A stretch of DNA of 64,000 nucleotides from JAVVHH01 sp965276815 (GTDB lineage: Bacteria; Pseudomonadota; Alphaproteobacteria; Acetobacterales; Acetobacteraceae): positions 124,001 to 188,000 of the forward strand of contig CBDIBE010000004.1 of assembly GCA_965276815.1 (NCBI GenBank), given 5' to 3'. The translations under genes and the position numbers were made by a program. The number at the start of each line of letters is the position of its first letter. The first letter of the stretch is position 1. The notes below the pieces were generated by a model. It ran no database searches, had not been told where the DNA came from, and was given only the letters and a program-made list of their open reading frames with translations. Below are positions 58,940-64,000 of the stretch, in pieces.

Positions 58940-59647
58940 TTACCCCTCCGCGTCGAGCAGCGCCCGCAGCTCGGCCGGCCGGCGCACCACCAAATCGCCG
59001 TCCTGCTCGCCCAGCACACCCGATTCGTGCCATTGCCGAAGCTGCTTGTTCACCCGCTCGCGCGTGGCCGCCACCTGCGCGCTCATGTCCTTCTGCGACA
59101 GCTTCAGCCGGATCCGGGTCCCGCCATGGCCCGGCACCCCATGCTCCTCGGCGAGGCCTAGCAGCAGCCGGGCGAGCCGCGCGGAAAGCGGCGCCAGCGC
59201 CAGGTCCTCGAACGCCTTGCTGGCTCGGCGGAGCCGGTCGCACAACAGCCCCATCACCCGCAGCATCAGGTCGGGCCGGGCGGACAGAAAAGGCAAGAAC
59301 TCCCGCCGCTCCACCACGAGCAAGGTGCTGTCCAGCATCGCGGTGACGTCCATGCTGCGCGGGCGGCCGTCCAGCAAGGCGATTTCCCCCACGACGGCCC
59401 CCGGCTCCATCACGCCGATGGTGATCTCGCGTCCCTCCGCCGACACGCTGCCGGCGCGCAATCGGCCAATGACCAGCACCAGCAGGCTCGCATCCGGATC
59501 GCCCCGGCGCACCACGGCGGCATCGCGGCGGACCCGGCGCTCCGTCGCGAGCGCCGCCAACGCCGCCAGCTCGTCGCGCGATAGGGTCGCGAAGAGCGGA
59601 GTCGACGCCAAAACGTCCCGTTTGGCTCCCTCTGTCATCCCGGCCAT
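58940..59647 (-). CDS. Crp/Fnr family transcriptional regulator
   Basis: About 235 residues from ATG 59647 (ATG 59638, three codons later, is equally possible). The N-terminal cyclic-nucleotide-binding fold has VRRGDPDASLLVLVIGRLRAG and GAVVGEIALLDGRPRSMDVTAM, with the phosphate-cassette Glu and Arg (GEIALLDGRPRS), so cAMP or a related ligand may be bound. The C-terminal winged helix has LSQKDMSAQVAATRERVNKQLRQW as recognition region. No Fnr cysteines. It is divergent from two small genes, with a perfect Crp-type palindrome between. Confidence 0.9.
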   Translation of the reverse strand: MAGMTEGAKRDVLASTPLFATLSRDELAALAALATERRVRRDAAVVRRGDPDASLLVLVIGRLRAGSVSAEGREITIGVMEPGAVVGEIALLDGRPRSMDVTAMLDSTLLVVERREFLPFLSARPDLMLRVMGLLCDRLRRASKAFEDLALAPLSARLARLLLGLAEEHGVPGHGGTRIRLKLSQKDMSAQVAATRERVNKQLRQWHESGVLGEQDGDLVVRRPAELRALLDAEG

Positions 59648-59692
59648 CCGCACATCATGCCGGAACGAGGCGGAGCGGAAAAGCGCATCTCC

Positions 59693-59708
59693 TGTGACGC
59701 CCGTCACA
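59693..59708. promoter_or_regulatory. Perfect Crp-type operator
   Basis: tgtga-cgcccg-tcaca at 59693-59708 is an exact TGTGA-N6-TCACA palindrome, the classical Crp consensus. It lies 46 bases from the regulator's start and 67 bases from the divergent small gene. It is the likely binding site for this regulator itself or for the main cAMP receptor. Confidence 0.8.
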
Positions 59709-59774
59709 CCCGTCCCGCCCGCCATGCGCCAAGTTGGGTCCGCCGCCGATCAGCGGCCGGGACAGGGGGCCAAT

Positions 59775-59972
59775 ATGGACGGGATTGATTACTTCGACGG
59801 CAAGGCAAGCGAACCCATGGGCGATGTGGCTCTGCTGCGCACGATTGGCCGCGGCTTGCTCCTCACCGTCGCATCGGCCGTCCTCACACTGAGCGTGCTG
59901 GCTGCCCTGCACAAGGCTGGCGCGGGGCCTCTGTTCGCCGACGAGACCTTCGTCGCGCCGATCGCCTGGTAG
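59775..59972 (+). CDS. Small single-helix membrane protein
   Basis: 65 residues from ATG 59775. One hydrophobic helix (about 28-46, LLLTVASAVLTLSVLAALH) with short polar ends (MDGIDYFDGKASEPMGD before, FADETFVAPIAW after). No family is recognised. It is the first gene on the plus side of the Crp-type site and is followed 23 bases later by another small gene, so both are probably controlled from that region. Confidence 0.6.
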   Translation: MDGIDYFDGKASEPMGDVALLRTIGRGLLLTVASAVLTLSVLAALHKAGAGPLFADETFVAPIAW

Positions 59973-59995
59973 CCACGGAAAACGAGGAGCGCAAG

Positions 59996-60358
59996 ATGCA
60001 GGACATCACCGGGGACAACACGCAGGCCGTCGTCATTCCGTTCCGCGGCGCGCGGGGCGCTGCAGGATTGACCGGCCGCGACCGTCTGGAATTGCTGCAA
60101 TGGGCGGCCAGGGGCTGCCGCGTCGAGATCGAGGACGCGCTTGCAATGATCTACCGGGGTGACGAACCTTGGGCGGCGTGGGCGATCGGCCGCGATGGCG
60201 AGCGCCTTCTGGTGTGGAATTGCGTGACCCATGCCGATATCGGCCGGTTCGACACGATGCCGGAGGCGCTGGCCGCGCTCAAAGCCGGTCCGGGCGCCGC
60301 ACCAAAGCCCGCGGCGACGAACGTGATCCCAATGCGCCGGATCGCGCCAGCAGCCTGA
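59996..60358 (+). CDS. Hypothetical small soluble protein
   Basis: 120 residues. GAGGAGCGCAAG precedes the ATG. The centre, RDRLELLQWAARGCRVEIED then DEPWAAWAIGRDGERLLVWNCV and HADIGRFDTMPEALAAL, looks like a compact alpha/beta fold with many Trp; the C-terminus is Ala/Pro-rich. I know no family for it. It is probably co-transcribed with the small membrane protein upstream and ends facing the YejA-type gene. Confidence 0.65.
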   Translation: MQDITGDNTQAVVIPFRGARGAAGLTGRDRLELLQWAARGCRVEIEDALAMIYRGDEPWAAWAIGRDGERLLVWNCVTHADIGRFDTMPEALAALKAGPGAAPKPAATNVIPMRRIAPAA

Positions 60359-60362
60359 GCCA

Positions 60363-62231
60363 CTACTGACCCGGGCCGCGCTGGGCGTCGGTCTTGGCGG
60401 CCAGCGCCGGGTCGATCCACCAATCGTCCAGCACGAACCCGTCGCGGATCTTCTGATCCGGCCGGCCGAAGCGGTTCCATGCGGCGATCTTGAACACGGA
60501 GTCATTCCAGTTCGGTATCATGTACCAATTCCATAGCAGCAACCGGTCCAGCGCCCGCCCGGCCGTCGCCAGCGATGTCCGGTCCTGAGCATTGATGATC
60601 GTCTCGATCAGGCTGTCGGTCGCCTTACTGCACACGCCGGCGATGTTCGAGCCGCCGTCCACCTTGCCGCCCTCGCATGAGAAATAGTCGCGCAACTCGT
60701 TACCGGGCAGGTCGCTCCCCGGATAAATCATCGTGGTCATGTCGAAGTCGTAAGCGTCGGTGAGCCGCTCGAATTGCGCGGGATCAACCGTGCGCACGCC
60801 CACCTCGATGCCGAGCCGCTGCATCCATTGCTGGTACGGAAGCGCGATCCGCTCCAGCGTGGGGTCGTCGAGCAGGATGGTGAATTTCATCTGCTGCCCG
60901 TTCGCGTCCACCAGCTTGCGGTCCTTGATCGTCCAGCCCGCCTGCTTGAGCAGGTTCAACGCCTTCAGCAGGCCTTCGCGATTGTTGCCCGAGCCGTCCG
61001 TCACTGGCAGCTCGAACGGCTGGGTGAGCAGGGCCGGCGGGATCTCGTCCTTGAACGGCGCCAGCAGCGCCTTTTCCGCATCGTCCGGCAGTCCCGTCGA
61101 CTCCTGAGCCGTATTGCCGAAATAGCTCTTGGTCCGCGTGTAGACGTCATAGAAAAGGTTCTTGTTCATCCACTGGAAGTCGAACACCTGGCCGAGCGCC
61201 TCGCGCACCCGGGGATCGCTGAACTGCGGCCGGCGCGTGTTCATGATCCAGCCCTGGATGCCGATCGGCAGCCCTTCGGGGATTTGTTCCTTCAGCACCA
61301 AGCCGGAGGACACGGCCGGGAAGTCGTAGCCGGTCGCCCATTGCTTGCTGATGTTCTCCTGGCGCCAGTCGATCTGCCCCGCCTTGAAGGCCTGGAACGC
61401 CACCGTGGGGTCGCGGAAATACTCGATCCGCACGCGGTCGAAATTAAAGAAGCCGCGCCCGGTCGGCATGTCGCGCGCCCACCAGTTCGGATCGCGCACA
61501 TAGGTCACGGTGCGGCCCAACTCGAATTTGCCGACCTTATAGGGGCCGGAGCCCAGCGGCGGCTCGGTCAGCGGCTTGGTGAAGTCGCGCGTCGTCCACC
61601 ACTTCATCGGCAGCACCGGCAGCCCGCCCACCAGCAGCGGCAGCTCGCGGTTCTGGTTGGACTTGAAGTGGAACACGACCCGGCGGTCGCTCTCCGCCAC
61701 CGCGTCCTTCACGTCCGCCAGTCCGACGCGGATCGACGGCCGGCCTTTCTCCATCAGCGTGTTGAACGTCCAGACCACGTCCTGTGCAGTCACCGGCGAA
61801 CCGTCGGAGAAATGCGCCTGTGGCCGGATCTCGAAGGCGACCCACATCCGGTCCGCCGGCAACTCGATCGTCTCCGCCAAGTGCCCGTAGGCGGTCGCCA
61901 CTTCGTCGGCGGACGGGATCAGCAGGCTCTCCCAGACATGCCCGCCGGCGCTGCCCGAGGACGTGCCGCCGACGCCCGGCTGCCACTCGGCGCCGAGCCC
62001 GATCGCCGCATTCCCGCGCAGGATATACGGGTTGAAGCCGTCGAAACTGCCGACCATCGCAAACACCGCCTCGCCGCCCTTCGGCGCGTTCGGGTTCACG
62101 TAGGGAAAGTACGGGAAATTCGCCGGCAGCGCCGGAGTGCCGAGGATGGTGATGCCGTGGCTTCTGGTGACCTGGGCGTGCGCCCCGGCGACGCCGAGGA
62201 GCAGCAGGGCCAGAAATAGAAATTTTCTCAA
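60363..62231 (-). CDS. Peptide ABC importer binding protein, YejA type
   Basis: 622 residues from a TTG at 62231 with GAGG upstream. Signal peptide at 1-19 (FLALLLLGVAGAHAQ). SHGITILGTPALP and YVNPNAPKGGEAVFAM at the mature start are YejA hallmarks, as is the GRGFFNFDRVRIEYFRDPTVAF segment. YejA-type proteins deliver peptides or microcin-like compounds to YejBEF, which are not in the window. It follows the HisN-like gene by 12 bases on the same strand, so they may be one transcript. Confidence 0.88.
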   Translation of the reverse strand: MRKFLFLALLLLGVAGAHAQVTRSHGITILGTPALPANFPYFPYVNPNAPKGGEAVFAMVGSFDGFNPYILRGNAAIGLGAEWQPGVGGTSSGSAGGHVWESLLIPSADEVATAYGHLAETIELPADRMWVAFEIRPQAHFSDGSPVTAQDVVWTFNTLMEKGRPSIRVGLADVKDAVAESDRRVVFHFKSNQNRELPLLVGGLPVLPMKWWTTRDFTKPLTEPPLGSGPYKVGKFELGRTVTYVRDPNWWARDMPTGRGFFNFDRVRIEYFRDPTVAFQAFKAGQIDWRQENISKQWATGYDFPAVSSGLVLKEQIPEGLPIGIQGWIMNTRRPQFSDPRVREALGQVFDFQWMNKNLFYDVYTRTKSYFGNTAQESTGLPDDAEKALLAPFKDEIPPALLTQPFELPVTDGSGNNREGLLKALNLLKQAGWTIKDRKLVDANGQQMKFTILLDDPTLERIALPYQQWMQRLGIEVGVRTVDPAQFERLTDAYDFDMTTMIYPGSDLPGNELRDYFSCEGGKVDGGSNIAGVCSKATDSLIETIINAQDRTSLATAGRALDRLLLWNWYMIPNWNDSVFKIAAWNRFGRPDQKIRDGFVLDDWWIDPALAAKTDAQRGPGQ

Positions 62232-62243
62232 GGTCGCCTCGTT

Positions 62244-63011
62244 TCAGGCCAGCAGGGGAAGGATTTGCGGCAGCAGGGCCGGGTCGCCGACCGCGACCAC
62301 GTCGCCGTCGCCATCGGGGTGCAGCTTCTCGCCGCGCCAGGTCCGGAGCGCGCCGCCAGCGCCCTCGATGACCGGGGCCACTGCCGCCCAGTCCCAGACT
62401 TTCAGGCCTGGCTCGACGATCACGTCGATCGCGCCGAGCGCGAGCAGCCCATAGGCGTAGCAGTCGCCACCCCAGCTCGTCCGCCGCACCGCGCCCTGCA
62501 GGCGCTTGAACGCGGCTTCCTGGTCGGGCGAGAACAGGTCGGGCGAGGTCGAGGACAGTTCGGCGTCGGCGAGGCTGGCGCAGGGCCGGCAGCCGGCGCG
62601 CCCATATTGACCGCGGAACTGCGTCTTCTGCCCGGCCAGGCCGATCCAGCGCTCGCCGGTGATCGGCTGGTCGATCAGGCCGAGGATGGGCGTCGCCCCG
62701 TCCAGCAGGCCGATCAGCGTGCCGAATTGCGGGCGGCCGGTGAGGAAGGCGCGGGTGCCGTCCACCGGGTCGAGCACCCAGCGCAGCCGGGCGCCGGGCC
62801 GGTCGAGGCCGAATTCCTCGCCGAGAATACCGTGCTCGGGACAGCGCTGCGACAGCACGGCGCGCATCGCCTGCTCGGCGGTGCGGTCGGCGATGGTGAC
62901 CGGGCTTGCGTCGGCTTTGACGTCGGCTGCGACCCCTTGCCGGAAGAACGGCCGGATCACGGCGGCGGCGACGTCAGCCGCCGCTTCGGCCGCCGCGAGC
63001 AGCGCCTGCAC
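62244..63011 (-). CDS. hisN: Inositol-monophosphatase-family phosphatase, HisN (histidinol phosphatase) type
   Basis: 255 residues from a GTG at 63011. Metal-site motifs: GEEFG (with the catalytic Glu), DPVDGTRAFLTG and the C-terminal VWDWAAVAPVIEGAGG. The sequence TRAFLTGRPQFGTLIGL is that of the HisN-type histidinol-phosphate phosphatases rather than of inositol phosphatases. It starts three bases after the stop of a tiny exported peptide gene (TGAGCGTG), so translation is probably coupled. GTG is the only sensible start; the longer open frame above it is not protein-like. Confidence 0.82.
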   Translation of the reverse strand: MQALLAAAEAAADVAAAVIRPFFRQGVAADVKADASPVTIADRTAEQAMRAVLSQRCPEHGILGEEFGLDRPGARLRWVLDPVDGTRAFLTGRPQFGTLIGLLDGATPILGLIDQPITGERWIGLAGQKTQFRGQYGRAGCRPCASLADAELSSTSPDLFSPDQEAAFKRLQGAVRRTSWGGDCYAYGLLALGAIDVIVEPGLKVWDWAAVAPVIEGAGGALRTWRGEKLHPDGDGDVVAVGDPALLPQILPLLA

Positions 63012-63013
63012 GC

Positions 63014-63151
63014 TCAGCGGTGGACCGGCGTGTTCGGCTGGCCGTTCAGGACCGGGTTCGAGCTGTTGGGCGTCGTCGCGGTCTGGCTTTGCGCCATCGC
63101 CAATGCCGGGGCGGCAGCCACGAGCGGTATCGCCAGGAACGTTTTGCGCAT
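63014..63151 (-). CDS. Tiny exported peptide upstream of the HisN-like gene
   Basis: 45 residues: a signal peptide (MRKTFLAIPLVAAAPALAMA) and a mature part of about 25 residues rich in Thr, Asn and Pro (QSQTATTPNSSN, then PNTPVHR). AAGGAG lies about 9 bases before the ATG at 63151. It ends two bases before the hisN GTG. I know no family for it. The good ribosome-binding site, clear signal peptide and coupling support it as a gene. Confidence 0.6.
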   Translation of the reverse strand: MRKTFLAIPLVAAAPALAMAQSQTATTPNSSNPVLNGQPNTPVHR

Positions 63152-63265
63152 CAGACCCTACTCCTTGCCAATCCGGTCGGGCGTTGCGCCCGGCATTTCC
63201 AGTACCTATGGTGCCGCGCACCTCATGACCATGCTCGTTCCCGATCACAACCCCAGTGATCCGCC

Positions 63266-64000
63266 ATGACCCCGATCGTGGTCATCCCGTCCCGCATGGC
63301 ATCCTCGCGCCTGCCAGGCAAGCCGCTGGCCGATATTGGCGGAAGGGCGATGATCCTGCACGTCATGGACCGCGCGCTCGAGGCCGATATCGGCCCGGTC
63401 GCCGTCGCCTGCGCCGACCCCGAGATCGCCGAGGCGGTGCGTGCCGCCGGCGGCATCGCGGTGATGACCGACCCAAGCCTGCCCTCCGGCTCGGATCGCG
63501 TGCACGCAGCGCTCGCCACCCTCGACCCGCAAGGGCGGCACGACGTGGTGGTGAATTTACAGGGCGACCTGCCGACCATGCCGCCCGCACAACTCCGCGC
63601 GGTCATCACCCCGCTCGCCGACCCGGCCATCGACATCGCCACCCTCGTCGCCCCGATCGAGACGGCGGAAGAGGCGGCTGCCGCCTCCGTGGTCAAGGCC
63701 GCCTGCGCCTTCGACCGCGGCCGGGCCGTGTCGCCCGCGCTCTACTTCTCCCGCGTGCCGATCCCGTCCGGGGAAGGGCCGCTCTGGCACCATATCGGCA
63801 TCTACGCGTACCGCCGCGCCGCGCTGGCGCGCTTCGTCAGCCTGCCGGAAAGCCCGCTCGAGCGGCGCGAGAAGCTCGAGCAGCTGCGCGCACTCGAGGC
63901 CGGCATGCGCATCGCCTGCGCCCGCGTCGAGCACGCGCCATTCGGCGTCGACACGCCGGCCGACCTCGAGCGCGCGCGCGCCATCCTGGTGACATCATGA
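63266..64000 (+). CDS. kdsB: 3-deoxy-manno-octulosonate cytidylyltransferase (CMP-KDO synthetase)
   Basis: 244 residues, complete at the right edge. IPSRMASSRLPGKPLADI is the nucleotide-binding start; PSGSDRVHAAL and VVNLQGDLPTMPP (with the Mg-binding Asp) and the C-terminal GVDTPADLERA are family signatures. It activates KDO as CMP-KDO for lipopolysaccharide core synthesis in the cytosol. It is divergent from the tiny exported peptide gene; 114 bases lie between, with no obvious regulatory motif. Confidence 0.95.
   Translation: MTPIVVIPSRMASSRLPGKPLADIGGRAMILHVMDRALEADIGPVAVACADPEIAEAVRAAGGIAVMTDPSLPSGSDRVHAALATLDPQGRHDVVVNLQGDLPTMPPAQLRAVITPLADPAIDIATLVAPIETAEEAAAASVVKAACAFDRGRAVSPALYFSRVPIPSGEGPLWHHIGIYAYRRAALARFVSLPESPLERREKLEQLRALEAGMRIACARVEHAPFGVDTPADLERARAILVTS

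Overview
This 64 kb window is GC-rich chromosomal DNA from an alphaproteobacterium, most likely a Rhodospirillales/Acetobacteraceae-type organism. That is an inference from gene content and order, not from a marker gene. The supporting blocks are bolA / J-domain protein / cobS / cobT, ribF-ileS-lspA-DUF3035 lipoprotein, metX-metW next to chorismate mutase-hisC-tyrA-DUF1684, an EipB (DUF1849) homologue, and pqiABC. There are no rRNA genes, no CRISPR array and no complete insertion sequence. Two threonine tRNA genes are present.

Layout. 0-7 kb: the start of a DEAD-box helicase, an LVIVD beta-propeller protein, an Fsr-type efflux pump, a LivJ-type binding protein with a small gene in front of it, and a STAS / anti-sigma kinase pair. 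7-10 kb: two PEP-CTERM exported proteins (one a phosphodiester glycosidase), hicBA and tRNA-Thr(CGT). 10-17.7 kb: pqiABC, then cobT-cobS-J-domain facing bolA. 17.7-28.8 kb: an acyl-CoA synthetase / AhpD-like operon, then an accessory zone with a REP-associated transposase, small orphan genes, a broken vapC beside an intact antitoxin, MntA-HepT and a ParE-like pair. After these come a flavin monooxygenase and a polar amino-acid ABC importer that has no adjacent ATPase. 28.8-41.7 kb: mostly housekeeping (DUF3035 lipoprotein, lspA, ileS, ribF, MaoC hydratase), a peptidase/FAH/SDR operon, cytochrome b561, tRNA-Thr(TGT) with a PEP-CTERM gene running through it on the other strand, EipB and a nitroreductase. 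41.7-48.8 kb: an outer-membrane efflux lipoprotein, metW-metX, and the aromatic block chorismate mutase-hisC-tyrA-DUF1684. 48.8-56.4 kb: palindromic repeats, a decayed gene, a class II aldolase and a five-gene peptide ABC importer ending in a desuccinylase-like hydrolase. 56.4-64 kb: a Uma2 nuclease-fold protein, a radical SAM enzyme, a Crp-family regulator with a perfect Crp-type palindrome in its divergent promoter region, a YejA-type binding protein, a HisN-like phosphatase behind a tiny exported peptide, and kdsB.

Many operons are tightly coupled, with ATGA, GTGA, TTGA or TAATG overlaps: pqiA/B/C, cobS/cobT, bolA/acyl-CoA synthetase, lspA/ileS, ribF/exported protein, metX/metW, the aromatic block and the dpp block. 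The main oddities are several families of intergenic palindromes. One of them has rewritten the dppD/dppF junction. Both PEP-CTERM loci lie on the 3' side of a tRNA-Thr gene. There is also a 16-bp three-copy repeat, a stack of toxin-antitoxin genes with one broken toxin, and the Crp-type site. I did not find a complete novel multi-gene defence or biosynthetic system. The most promising unusual locus is the monooxygenase plus ATPase-less importer at 24.4-28.8 kb.
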